Of a stretch of 64,000 bases of DNA, positions 54,689 through 63,198 are shown piece by piece; position 1 is the stretch's first letter, and the number at the start of each line of letters is the position of its first letter. Under the pieces are notes generated by a model. That model ran no database searches, was not told the origin of the DNA, and saw nothing but the letters and a program-made list of their open reading frames with translations. Origin of the DNA: Gammaproteobacteria bacterium (GTDB taxonomy: Bacteria; Pseudomonadota; Gammaproteobacteria; Ga0077536); assembly GCA_020849475.1 (NCBI GenBank), contig JADLGE010000009.1:124001-188000 (forward strand), given 5' to 3'. A program made the position numbers and the translations under genes.

Positions 54689-55771
54689 ATGACTACCCTT
54701 TCGGCCGGCGGCCGTGATCGTCTGCGTTTCGGCATCTTCATGCCGACCGTCAGCAACAGCCCGAATATCAGCCATTACAAGGCCGACCAGGCGGATTGGA
54801 CATTCGCCGCCAACCGCGCCATCGGCCTCGCGGCCGAGGAGGTGGGCTTCGATTTCCTGTTCCCGGTCAGCCGCTGGCGCACCATCGGCGGTGACATCGA
54901 CTACCACGGCAAGTCGCTGGAGACCATGACCTGGGCAGCCGCCATGCTGGCCTCGACTTCGCGCATCCAGATCTTCTCGACCGTGCACGTGCCGGCTTTC
55001 AACCCGGTGGTGGCGGCCAAGATGGGCGCCAGTCTCGATCACATCGGCAACGGGCGCTGGGGCATCAATATCGTCAGTGGCTGGAACCGCAGCGAGTTCG
55101 ACATGATGGGCATCGAGATGCTCGAACATGGCAAGCGTTACCAGCGCTCGGAGGATTTCATCAAAATTCTGAAGGGGCTGTGGACCGCGCCGCCCGGCAG
55201 CTTCAATTTCGAGTCCGAGCATTACACCGTGCGCGGCGGTTATGTGATGCCGCAACCGAGCGCGCGCCCGCACCCGACCATTGTCAATGCTGGCACCTCG
55301 AACGACGCGCGCGAGATGGTGGCGCGCCAGTGTGACTGGGCCTTCGTGTGTCCGGTCTCCATGGACGACGCGCAGGATCTGGCCGCTGATTTCAAGGCGC
55401 GCGCGCAGGGCTATGGACGCAGCGTGCGTCTGGTATGCATGGTGCTGCCGGTGTGGGCGGCAACCCGCGCCGAGGCCGAAGCTGAAAGAGCGCGCGTCGT
55501 CGAGCAGATGGATGCGGTGGCGGTGCGCAACTGGGCCGACGGCGTAGGCCTGGAAAGCGGCTCGTTCAGTCAGCAGACGCTGGAGACCTTCGCTTTCGGC
55601 GCCGGCTCGCTGCCGTTGCTCGGCACCGCCGACGAGGTCGCCGAGCAGATTGCCGAACTCTATCGCCGCGGCATGGATGGCGTGCTCATGAGTTATATGG
55701 ATTATCTTGGCGATACGCGGCGCTTTGGCCAGGACATCGTGCCGCGGCTGCGCGCCATGGGCGTGGTGTGA
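54689..55771 (+). CDS. LLM-class flavin monooxygenase (RutA/SsuD-like)
   Basis: FMNH2-dependent monooxygenase of 360 residues. LRFGIFMPTVSNSPNISHYKADQADWTFAANRAIGLAAEEVGFDFLFPVSRW, LETMTWAAAMLASTSRIQIFSTVHVPAFNPVVAAKMGASLDHIGNGRWGINIVSGWNRSEFDMMG is the RutA/SsuD/dimethylsulfone-monooxygenase pattern. It is not RutA itself, since no other rut genes are near. GGAG 11 bases before the ATG; the track ORF extends 51 codons further. A VOC protein follows after 34 bases. Confidence 0.88.
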   Translation: MTTLSAGGRDRLRFGIFMPTVSNSPNISHYKADQADWTFAANRAIGLAAEEVGFDFLFPVSRWRTIGGDIDYHGKSLETMTWAAAMLASTSRIQIFSTVHVPAFNPVVAAKMGASLDHIGNGRWGINIVSGWNRSEFDMMGIEMLEHGKRYQRSEDFIKILKGLWTAPPGSFNFESEHYTVRGGYVMPQPSARPHPTIVNAGTSNDAREMVARQCDWAFVCPVSMDDAQDLAADFKARAQGYGRSVRLVCMVLPVWAATRAEAEAERARVVEQMDAVAVRNWADGVGLESGSFSQQTLETFAFGAGSLPLLGTADEVAEQIAELYRRGMDGVLMSYMDYLGDTRRFGQDIVPRLRAMGVV

Positions 55772-55805
55772 CGAACCGCTGTTCAATCACTTTAAGGAAC
55801 TCAGC

Positions 55806-56312
55806 ATGAAGGCCGTACAGATTCGCCAGATGGTGCACGCAAATATCTGCGTGCGTGACATGGAGCGCACCGTGCCGTTCTACGAAATGCTCGGCTTCGA
55901 GAAATTCGCCGACCAGGAGTTCGGACCCGGCGCCGGTGTGTGGCCGGGCCTGGGGTTGGACACCCAGCGGCGCTTTCGCGCGGTGTTCATGAAGATTCCG
56001 GGTGACAAGCCGGTGCCCTTCCTCGACATCATCCAGTTCCTCGATCAGCCGACACGCGGCGAGGCCTACAAGACTTTGGACAACGTCGGCATCTGTCGCC
56101 TGTGCTTCGAAGTGGCGGACATCGATGCCGTTGCGGCGCACCTCGCCGCCCAGGGCGTCGAGTTCGTCGGGCCGGTGTCGCCGTACGAAACCGCGCCGGG
56201 CGTTGCGCCGTCAGGGGTGGAGGCGAAATTTCTTTGTGTGCGCGATCCCGACGGCACGGTCATCGAATACGCGCAGTTCGCGCAGGACGCACTGGATGTG
56301 ATCAAGGCCTAA
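55806..56312 (+). CDS. VOC-family (glyoxalase/dioxygenase fold) protein
   Basis: Vicinal-oxygen-chelate protein of 168 residues with two beta-alpha-beta-beta-beta modules. Metal ligands are probably the His in MVHANICVRDMERTVPFYEMLGFE and the Glu in PDGTVIEYAQ. Downstream of the LLM monooxygenase and likely co-transcribed. Members include glyoxalases, epimerases and ring-cleaving dioxygenases; no closer call can be made. The gene ends one base before a family A palindrome. Confidence 0.85.
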   Translation: MKAVQIRQMVHANICVRDMERTVPFYEMLGFEKFADQEFGPGAGVWPGLGLDTQRRFRAVFMKIPGDKPVPFLDIIQFLDQPTRGEAYKTLDNVGICRLCFEVADIDAVAAHLAAQGVEFVGPVSPYETAPGVAPSGVEAKFLCVRDPDGTVIEYAQFAQDALDVIKA

Positions 56313-56338
56313 ATAGGTGCGAATTCATTCGCACCTAC
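56313..56338. repeat. Family A palindrome, copy 5
   Basis: ATAGGTGCGAATTCATTCGCACCTAC between convergent genes. Its right arm supplies the TAG stop of the minus-strand PhyH gene, and the VOC stop lies directly beside the left arm. Confidence 0.85.
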
Positions 56339-57186
56339 AGGGGCCGCAGTTGCGGAAAATCTTCGTGGCGGAACGGCGCGCCATCGGGCGCCTGCGCCAT
56401 CTTCTTCAAGGGGTGACGGCCGCCGTCGTCGTGTTTCAAACCATCGACATTGGCCATGCCGTCGTGGGGGCGCGTCGCGACCCACGCATCGTCACCGAAG
56501 AAGCGCAGCGACAAGGTGCGACGGCGCACACCCGCGCGGGTCGGCGCACCGCCGTGCAGCACGGCGGGATGAAACGCCACCACATCGCCGGGCTGCACTG
56601 CCCATGACAATATCGGGAACTCATCGCGCGCCTGCTCGATGGCGGGAATGGGCGGCCACTCGGCGGGATTGAAAAGATTGGCGGCCTCGTCATCGGGATT
56701 GAAGGCGCTCGGGTTGTAGAGCGGGCCGCGGTGTGAGCCGCGAATGAATTCCAGCGAATATTCTTTTTCGACCGGGTCGAGGTTGGCCCACATCACCATC
56801 AGATGGTCTCCGCTGGCGGGCAGGTAGGGCAGGTCTTGATGCCAGGGCGTACGCCGCGTGTCGGCGCCGTCCTTCAGCCAGATCTGCTCGTACATGAGCC
56901 ACACATTGCCGCAGCCGAAAATTTCCCCTGCGACATCCGCAAGCGGCGTCTCGCGCAGAAACTGCCGATAGGCGGCGTAGCTGTCAGGGTTGGCCTGGTC
57001 TTGATAGAACGTGCCCGGCGTGCCGAGCAGCACGGGGCCAGCGCCGGGGCCGGGATTGTTCAGTGTCCACTCGTAACAGGCGCTGGCGAGTTGCAGCGCG
57101 CGGGCATCGAGCACGCCAGGCAGAAACACCACGCCGTCTTCCTGGAAGCGGGTGCGCAGAGCGGAGAGGTGATCGTGGGAAAACAT
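56335..57186 (-). CDS. Phytanoyl-CoA dioxygenase (PhyH)-family protein (2)
   Basis: Second Fe(II)/2-oxoglutarate oxygenase, 283 residues. Ligands: PWHQDLPYLPASGDHLMVMWANLDP (His, Asp) and AVLHGGAPTRAGVRRRTLSLRF (His, and Arg for 2-oxoglutarate). FIRGSHRGPLYNP is the usual conserved turn. Start MFSHDHLSAL has GAGG upstream; the track ORF adds 11 codons. It differs clearly from PhyH 1 and is not a recent duplicate. Its stop codon lies in a family A palindrome. Confidence 0.9.
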   Translation of the reverse strand: MFSHDHLSALRTRFQEDGVVFLPGVLDARALQLASACYEWTLNNPGPGAGPVLLGTPGTFYQDQANPDSYAAYRQFLRETPLADVAGEIFGCGNVWLMYEQIWLKDGADTRRTPWHQDLPYLPASGDHLMVMWANLDPVEKEYSLEFIRGSHRGPLYNPSAFNPDDEAANLFNPAEWPPIPAIEQARDEFPILSWAVQPGDVVAFHPAVLHGGAPTRAGVRRRTLSLRFFGDDAWVATRPHDGMANVDGLKHDDGGRHPLKKMAQAPDGAPFRHEDFPQLRPL

Positions 57187-57254
57187 GGGTGCACCTCGCG
57201 AGTGGATGGCAAGAACCATACCCGCGGGACGTAGCGGATGCCATTCCTAATTCC

Positions 57255-57283
57255 TGTGGGCCAGACTGAAGTCTGACCCACCA
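57255..57283. repeat. Family B palindrome, single copy
   Basis: TGTGGGCCAGACTGAAGTCTGACCCACCA, 8-10 paired bases on either side of a GAA-like centre. Between PhyH 2 and the permease gene. Confidence 0.78.
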
Positions 57284-57305
57284 TGGCCGCCCAAATCTCT
57301 GCTTT

Positions 57306-58319
57306 CTAAATCAGCTTCTTGTCGCGCAGCTCGTCTTTTACGTAGGCGTAATAGATTGGCGCCGCCATCAATCCCGTCAGGCCAAAGGCCGCTTCCATCG
57401 CCAGCATCGCCAGCAGCAACTCCCAGGCGCGTGCATGAATCTGGCCGCCGACGATGCGTGCGTTCAGGAAATACTCGAGCTTGTGGATGATGACGAGATA
57501 GCTCAGTGACGCGACCGCGAGGCCCAGCGACTGGCTCAGGCTGACGGTGAAGATCATGGTGTTGGAAATGAGATTGCCGAGTATCGGTATCAGGCCCAGC
57601 ACGAAGGTCAGGACCACCAGGGTCTTGGCGAAGGGCAGCGTGACGTCGAACCACGGCAGCACTACCAAAAGATAAATCGCGGTGAACACAGTGTTGATGG
57701 CGGAGATGCGCACCTGCGCGAACACCACGCGGCGAAACGCCAGAATCAAATGCCGCGCGCGCTCCGCCAGCGCCACCGACAGCGGGCCGCGGTCCGGTCG
57801 CAGGCTGGCGCTTTCGAGCGACAGCAACGCGCCTATCACCATGCCGACCACGATATGCGCGAGCGCGCGGCCGACGCCGGTGCCGGCCACCTGAAAGACC
57901 TCGGCATGCTCGCGCAGCCAGGACACCAGCGCCTGGCGCAGTTCTTCGGTGTCTTCCGGTACGTAATGCAGCAGCCAGGCCGGCAGGCTGGCACGTGAGT
58001 GTTCAATGATTTCGGCCATGCGTTGAATGAGCGCCGGCAGGTTGCCGCCGTCATTGCGCATGAAGGACACCAGCGACAGGATGGCGCCGGACGTCGCGGC
58101 GATCACTATCGTCGCTATCAAGGCCACTGCCAGCAGGCGTGGTGTTTCGTGCTGGGTGTCAGCCTTGCGCAGCAGCGGCACCAGCGCGTCGACCAGCGCG
58201 AAGATCAGCAGGCCCGCGAGCAGCGACGGCAGCAGATGGATGTACAGCAGCCACAGCAGGCCCACACCAAACAGTATCCAGGTGGCAATGTCGTAGCGTG
58301 AGAGCGACGGCGAAGTCAT
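57306..58319 (-). CDS. AI-2E family transporter (PerM-like)
   Basis: Polytopic membrane protein of 337 residues, seven to eight TM helices. VVLTFVLGLIPILGNLISNTMIFTVSLSQSLGLAVASLSYLVIIHKLEYFLNARIVGGQIHARAWELLLAMLAMEAAFGLTGLMAAPIYYAYVKDEL is the typical C-terminal half of the AI-2E/UPF0118 family. Members export quorum signals or act as Na+/H+ antiporters; this one cannot be assigned. Start MTSPSLSRYD; the track ORF adds 56 codons from the non-coding gap. It lies about 80 bases after the quinoprotein gene, on the same strand. Confidence 0.88.
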   Translation of the reverse strand: MTSPSLSRYDIATWILFGVGLLWLLYIHLLPSLLAGLLIFALVDALVPLLRKADTQHETPRLLAVALIATIVIAATSGAILSLVSFMRNDGGNLPALIQRMAEIIEHSRASLPAWLLHYVPEDTEELRQALVSWLREHAEVFQVAGTGVGRALAHIVVGMVIGALLSLESASLRPDRGPLSVALAERARHLILAFRRVVFAQVRISAINTVFTAIYLLVVLPWFDVTLPFAKTLVVLTFVLGLIPILGNLISNTMIFTVSLSQSLGLAVASLSYLVIIHKLEYFLNARIVGGQIHARAWELLLAMLAMEAAFGLTGLMAAPIYYAYVKDELRDKKLI

Positions 58320-58401
58320 GCGAGTTCCTCGCCGCCGCAGATGCGGACAGGCCGCGCAATACGCGCGGCCCAGCGCAGACCAGGCAGGGGGCGGTTGCGC
58401 C

Positions 58402-60270
58402 TCACTTGGCCTTGGGCCCGTAGGCCACGTACACATTGCCGGGCATGCCCCACAGGCCATAGCCCGAGCCGAAGTACACCCAGCCATCGACCACCACCGC
58501 GCCGGCGCCCTTGATCGAACCGCCCTTGGCCTTCACGCCGTTGACGGTCGGGTACTCGCGCTTGGTGTCGACGTCCCAGATCACCTTGCCGGTGGCCGGG
58601 TCGTAGGCGCGCATGTGGCCGTCCATGGAGCCGGAGAAGATCGCGCCCGGAATCAATACCGCGGCCTGCGGCTGACCGGCATTGCAGCCCGGTATCGACA
58701 GACAGTCGGGTTTGGCCGCCGGCGTCTGCCACAGGGTGCTGCCATCGGCGATGTTCAATGCATAGATGCCGCCGGCCGCGCCCGGTTCGCTGCGCGATTC
58801 CCACACGTCGGAAATCGGCACATAGACATGGCTGTCGTCGGCCGCATAGCCCCATTCGATGCCGCCCAGCACGCCGCCCGGCGACAGGCGCTTCTGCCAC
58901 AGCACCGCGCCCTGCGCATCGGGGTCGATGGCATGCATCACACCCGATTTCTGACCGGCCAGCAGCACGCGCTTGCCATTCGGCAGGGTGCGCAGGATGG
59001 CCGACGAACCGAAGTCGATGTCAGGCCCGCAGCCCTTGCGCGCGATGGGGTCGGCGTTGTGCGCGACACAGGCGGCGGTAAAGGCGTCGTCGGCGGTCAT
59101 CTGCTTGTGCCAGCGGATGGCGCCGGTCTTGAGATCGAGCGCGACGATGGAGTCCGAAGTATCTGCCGCCGGCGCCGAATAGGAATCACCGGTGGTGAGG
59201 TAGATGGCGCCGGCCTTGGCATCGATGGTCGGCTGCGACCACACCGCGACGCCCGACGGGCCCCACAGCTGCGTGCCATTGCCAGCCTTGACGGTCTTTT
59301 TGGCCGGCTCGGGAATGAGGTAGGTCTTCCACAAGCGCTTGCCGGTCTCGAGTTCATAGGCGTTCACGCTGCCGCGGAAGGTGCAGCACTCGTAGGTCGG
59401 CGAACCGCCGGCCAGTTCCTCGAAGGACGCGAACGGCACGTAGACGGTGCCATCGTGGAAGGCCGCGGAGCCGGTGTTCATCGCCCACGGATGATCTTCG
59501 CCCTTGTCCTGCCACAGGATCTTGCCGGTCTCGGCATCGAGTCCGTAGACCATGGCCTTGCGGTCGGCGGCAATGAGCATCAAGGAACCGTCGGCGCGCT
59601 TGAAGGCCTGGATGGCGCCGCGCACTTCGCCGGCGGTCTCGGTCTTCCAATGCGCGCAGCCGCTCTTGGCATCGAGCGCGTAGATGCCATTGCCCGGGCC
59701 GCCGATGTAGATGCGTCCGCCGACGACCGCAGTCTGGGTCGAAACACTGGTGCCGGCCGGAAAGCCGAGCGCCCATTTGAATTCGAGGTTGGCGAGATCG
59801 GCGGGCGTGAGGCCGGCGCGGGCGGCCGGCTGGAAATGGGTGTTGTCGGCATCGAGTCCCCAGCCTGACCAGTGTGGCTGCGCGAGCGCATCGGCTGGCA
59901 GCGGCGCCGGGTTCTTGCACATCGTCAGCTGTTCGACGGTCTTGGCATCCTTGACCGTGCCCCACGGAATTTCAGACAGATAAATGGAGACGGCGCGCTT
60001 TTCGATTTCCGAGAGGGCCGCGGCCTGCAGCGTCATCTTGCCGCCGAGCAGGGCGGCGAAGATGGCCTCGGGCGGCATCTTGGCCAGTTGCTCGCGCGGC
60101 ATGGCGCGCGGCACCGGCGGATCGCTGTGGCAGGCCACGCAGGCCTTTTCAAAAGCGTGTTTGCCGATGGCCTTGTCGTCATCGGCCTGCACGGCGCCGG
60201 CGAGCAAGGCCGCGCAGCCCAAGGCCACGAGCGTGCGCAAGGTCCGGAAACCTGGGTTCTCGTTCCGCAT
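58402..60270 (-). CDS. Cytochrome c-PQQ quinohaemoprotein dehydrogenase
   Basis: Periplasmic alcohol-dehydrogenase-type enzyme, 622 residues. Signal peptide (NPGFRTLRTLVALGCAALLAGAVQAD), then a short cytochrome c domain with CVACH near residue 45 and a Met-ligand candidate in MPREQLAKMPPEAI. An eight-bladed PQQ propeller follows from about 130 (repeats such as GRIYIGGPGNGIYALDAKSG and AIYLTTGDSYSAPAADTSDSIVALDLKTG). The vicinal Cys pair near PQQ is present (YECCTFRGS). The N-terminal cytochrome plus C-terminal propeller order is that of polyvinyl-alcohol dehydrogenase. Substrate unknown. GGGGAT lies six bases before the ATG. Confidence 0.88.
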   Translation of the reverse strand: MRNENPGFRTLRTLVALGCAALLAGAVQADDDKAIGKHAFEKACVACHSDPPVPRAMPREQLAKMPPEAIFAALLGGKMTLQAAALSEIEKRAVSIYLSEIPWGTVKDAKTVEQLTMCKNPAPLPADALAQPHWSGWGLDADNTHFQPAARAGLTPADLANLEFKWALGFPAGTSVSTQTAVVGGRIYIGGPGNGIYALDAKSGCAHWKTETAGEVRGAIQAFKRADGSLMLIAADRKAMVYGLDAETGKILWQDKGEDHPWAMNTGSAAFHDGTVYVPFASFEELAGGSPTYECCTFRGSVNAYELETGKRLWKTYLIPEPAKKTVKAGNGTQLWGPSGVAVWSQPTIDAKAGAIYLTTGDSYSAPAADTSDSIVALDLKTGAIRWHKQMTADDAFTAACVAHNADPIARKGCGPDIDFGSSAILRTLPNGKRVLLAGQKSGVMHAIDPDAQGAVLWQKRLSPGGVLGGIEWGYAADDSHVYVPISDVWESRSEPGAAGGIYALNIADGSTLWQTPAAKPDCLSIPGCNAGQPQAAVLIPGAIFSGSMDGHMRAYDPATGKVIWDVDTKREYPTVNGVKAKGGSIKGAGAVVVDGWVYFGSGYGLWGMPGNVYVAYGPKAK

Positions 60271-60507
60271 CAGTATCCCCTTATGTCGTGAGTGCGGTGA
60301 ATGAAAGCGCGCGCATGTCGTCGCAGCCCGCGCGGGCGTGGTGCTGGCAACAGGCGCTGTGAGTAGCGCGGGCATTATTGCAGATGGCGCCGTGCTGCGC
60401 TGCGACCCTTGATGCGCGTCAAGGACAGCATGGCGGCTTGGGGGGAACGTAGCCACGACAAGGGTGAGTGCAAGCTCACCAACCCATCATTCATGCAGGA
60501 GGGGAGT

Positions 60508-61818
60508 ATGGCCGCACTGCCACAAGACGTTTCTACTTTCGGCCGTCCGTCGGCCGATGTTCGCATAGCCAAGTGGGCGCCGACGCCCCATCCCAAGCTC
60601 GGACCGCTTGGCGCCGAGTGCCCGATGAGCGAAGAAGAAAGCGCGATCGTCGACACCCTGCGCCGCTTCGCCGAAAACGAAATGCGCCCGACCGGCGAAA
60701 TTCTCGATCGCATGACACCGGATGAAGTGATCGCGCCCGGCTCACCGCTGTGGTCGTTCTACGGCAAGTTCCAGGAACTCGGCTTCACGGTCGACCTGTT
60801 GCTCGGCATGGAACCCATGCAGCGCGCCAAGATCATGTGCCTGTTCTACGAGATCCTCGGCTGGGGTGATTCCGGTCTCGCGATCTCGGTCGGCGCCGGC
60901 ACCTTGCCGCGTTACCTGTCCCGCCTGTTCGGTAATGACTACCTGGCGGAACTGTGCGCCGACAACATCATCGGCTGCTGGGGCATCACCGAGCCCGATC
61001 ACGGCAGCGATTCACTCGACCCCGAAGGCAACGCCGCGCATGCCAAGGGCGCCTATGGACGCCCCAACTGCATCGCGACCTTGAAGTCCGACCGCATCGT
61101 CATCAATGGCCAGAAGTCGGCGTGGGTGTCCAACGGTCCCATCGGTCAAATCTGCATTCTGTACTGCGCGGCCGACAGCGGCGCCGGCGCCGACACGCGC
61201 CATGGCGCCTGTGTCATCGTGCCGTGTAATACCAAGGGCGTGAGCAAGGGCAAGCCGCTGGACAAGATGGGTCAGCGCGCGCTGCCGCAGGGTGAAATTT
61301 TCTTCGACAACGTCGAACTCGGCATGGAGCATCTGCTCGCCGGGCCTGACAGTTTCCAGCGCGCGGTCTATGCCATTCATGCCGAAGCCAACGTCCTGAT
61401 GGGCGCCTGTTTCACCGGCGTCGCCCAGCGTGCCTATGAACTGGCCCATGCCTACGCCCATGAGCGCAAGCAGGGTGGTCAGCCGCTGGTGCGGCACCAG
61501 AACGTGTTGCATCGACTGTTCAGCATGTTCCGTCGCGTCGAAGCGGCGCGCGCCGTGACGCGGCGCGCCTGCGAGTACAACATGGTCATGCAGCAGCCGG
61601 CCCTGCACGCAGCGATGGTGTCGAAAGTCACCGGCACGCAGACCGCCTTCGAAGTAGCGAGCGACGCGCTGCAGCTGTTCGGTGGCAACGGCATGACCCG
61701 CGCCTACCCGATGGAGAAGCTGTTGCGCGACGCGCGTGCCTCGATGATCGAGGACGGCTGCAACGAGATCCTCTCCATCCTTGGCGGCACCGCGCTGGTC
61801 GACCCCGAGCTGTTGTAA
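60508..61818 (+). CDS. Acyl-CoA dehydrogenase
   Basis: FAD enzyme that desaturates an acyl-CoA ester, 436 residues. GCWGITEPDHGSDSL is the FAD/substrate strand, and TGTQTAFEVASDALQLFGGNGMTRAYPMEKLLRDARASMIEDGCNEIL is the C-terminal helical domain. The base Glu is kept in the last stretch (IEDG for the usual YEG). Start MAALPQDVS has AGGAGGGGAG directly upstream; the track ORF is 33 codons too long. The thiolase gene follows after 129 bases and an acyl-CoA ligase after that, so this is a beta-oxidation set for an unknown acid. Confidence 0.92.
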   Translation: MAALPQDVSTFGRPSADVRIAKWAPTPHPKLGPLGAECPMSEEESAIVDTLRRFAENEMRPTGEILDRMTPDEVIAPGSPLWSFYGKFQELGFTVDLLLGMEPMQRAKIMCLFYEILGWGDSGLAISVGAGTLPRYLSRLFGNDYLAELCADNIIGCWGITEPDHGSDSLDPEGNAAHAKGAYGRPNCIATLKSDRIVINGQKSAWVSNGPIGQICILYCAADSGAGADTRHGACVIVPCNTKGVSKGKPLDKMGQRALPQGEIFFDNVELGMEHLLAGPDSFQRAVYAIHAEANVLMGACFTGVAQRAYELAHAYAHERKQGGQPLVRHQNVLHRLFSMFRRVEAARAVTRRACEYNMVMQQPALHAAMVSKVTGTQTAFEVASDALQLFGGNGMTRAYPMEKLLRDARASMIEDGCNEILSILGGTALVDPELL

Positions 61819-61823
61819 GGGGA

Positions 61824-61862
61824 CAGGCGCACGGCGCCGCCCGCGAGGCGGACGGCGCCTGC
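61824..61862 (+). terminator. Possible hairpin between dehydrogenase and thiolase genes
   Basis: CAGGCGC ... GCGCCTG with an inner GCCGCC/GGCGGA-like stem. No T-run; low confidence as terminator, and it may only attenuate. Confidence 0.35.
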
Positions 61863-61947
61863 GCTGACGTCGTAATATGCGGGCTTGCGCCTCGTGGCGG
61901 GTATCCGTCGCGAGTCATTCGTCAGTTCTTTTCCGTGGGGAGCCAGC

Positions 61948-63180
61948 ATGAAACAGGATGCCTATGTCGTCGGCGTCGGGATGACCCGTTTTGCCAAGCA
62001 CATGGACCGTACCCTGAAGTCCTTGACGGTCGAAGCGGTGCAGGCGGCCTTGGCCGATGCCGGAATCGACCAACGCGAACTGCAGGCCGCTTACATGGCG
62101 ACCGCCGGCACCGCCATCACCGTCGGCCAGGTGATGGTGCCGGGCCAGGCAGCGCTGCGCGAGATGGGCATCGGCGGCATTCCGGTCATCAATGTCGAGA
62201 ACGCCTGCGCGTCGGCCGCCACCGCCTTCCAGCAGGCAGTGCAGATGGTCAATCACGGTGTGTATGACATCGTCCTCGCGGTCGGTTTCGAGAAGCTCTA
62301 CACGCCGGACAAGGCCAAGACCTTTTCGGTCTTCACCGGCGCGGTCGATTTCGAAAGCTTCGATGCGGTCACTACCGGCATCTACGATCGTATTCGCGCG
62401 GCCGGCATCGAAGTGGACGACAGCGGCGCCGGCGCCACCCGCTCTCTGTTCATGGATGTCTATGCGGCGATGGCGGTCGAGCACATGCGTGACTACGGCA
62501 GCACGCAGCGCGACTTCGCCGCGGTCGCGTCCAAGAATTCCTTCCATGGCAGTCTCAACCCCAAGGCCCAGTATCGCGAACAGCAGAGCATCGATGAGGT
62601 CCTGAATTCGCGCGCCATAAGCTATCCCCTGACCTTAGGCATGTGCTCGCCCATCGGTGACGGCGCGGCGGCGGCTATCATCGTCAACGAAGCGGTTGCC
62701 AAGCGCTTGGGCCTCGCACGGGCGGTGAAAGTGCGCACCAGCCTGCTGCGTTCCGGCTGGGACTACGCCGACAACGAGCCCGGTGTCGCCGAGGTGGTGT
62801 GTCGCGAAGCCTACGAAGCGGCCGGCCTTGGGCCGCAGGATCTCGATGTCGTCGAATTGCACGACGCTTCTTCGCCCGCCGAGCTTATTTACTACGAGAC
62901 GCTCGGTCTGTGTGAGAAAGGCGAGGGCGCGCGTTTCGTCAATGAGGGCCACAGCAAACTCGGTGGCAAGACGCCGGTCAATCCGTCCGGCGGCCTGTTG
63001 CGCAAGGGCCATCCGGTCGGCGCCACCGGCCTCGCGCAGGTGCATGAACTGGTCGAACAGTTACGCGGCGAAGCGGGCCCGCGCCAGGTCGAAGGCGCGC
63101 GTATCGGCATGGCGGAAAACGGCGGTGGCTATATCGGCCGCGATGCTGCCGCCATCGTCATATCCATTCTCGAAAAATAA
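61948..63180 (+). CDS. Thiolase-family protein (SCP2/lipid-transfer type)
   Basis: Thiolase-fold enzyme of 410 residues. Acyl-accepting Cys in VENACASAATAFQQ near residue 87; HDASSPAELIYYE; the conserved His in LRKGHPVGATGLAQ near 360. The usual second Cys (CxGGG) is replaced by AENGGGYIG, as in SCP2-type thiolases and steroid side-chain aldolases of the Ltp2 group. No DUF35 partner is visible before the window ends. GGGGAG precedes the ATG. The acyl-CoA ligase starts 18 bases after its stop. Confidence 0.88.
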   Translation: MKQDAYVVGVGMTRFAKHMDRTLKSLTVEAVQAALADAGIDQRELQAAYMATAGTAITVGQVMVPGQAALREMGIGGIPVINVENACASAATAFQQAVQMVNHGVYDIVLAVGFEKLYTPDKAKTFSVFTGAVDFESFDAVTTGIYDRIRAAGIEVDDSGAGATRSLFMDVYAAMAVEHMRDYGSTQRDFAAVASKNSFHGSLNPKAQYREQQSIDEVLNSRAISYPLTLGMCSPIGDGAAAAIIVNEAVAKRLGLARAVKVRTSLLRSGWDYADNEPGVAEVVCREAYEAAGLGPQDLDVVELHDASSPAELIYYETLGLCEKGEGARFVNEGHSKLGGKTPVNPSGGLLRKGHPVGATGLAQVHELVEQLRGEAGPRQVEGARIGMAENGGGYIGRDAAAIVISILEK

Positions 63181-63198
63181 GCAGAAGAAAACACAGTC

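Noticed and set aside
54689-55771. RutA (pyrimidine ring-opening monooxygenase)
   Set aside because: The fold fits, but no rutB-G genes are near and the neighbours are PhyH, cupin and VOC genes, so only the broader LLM class is supported.
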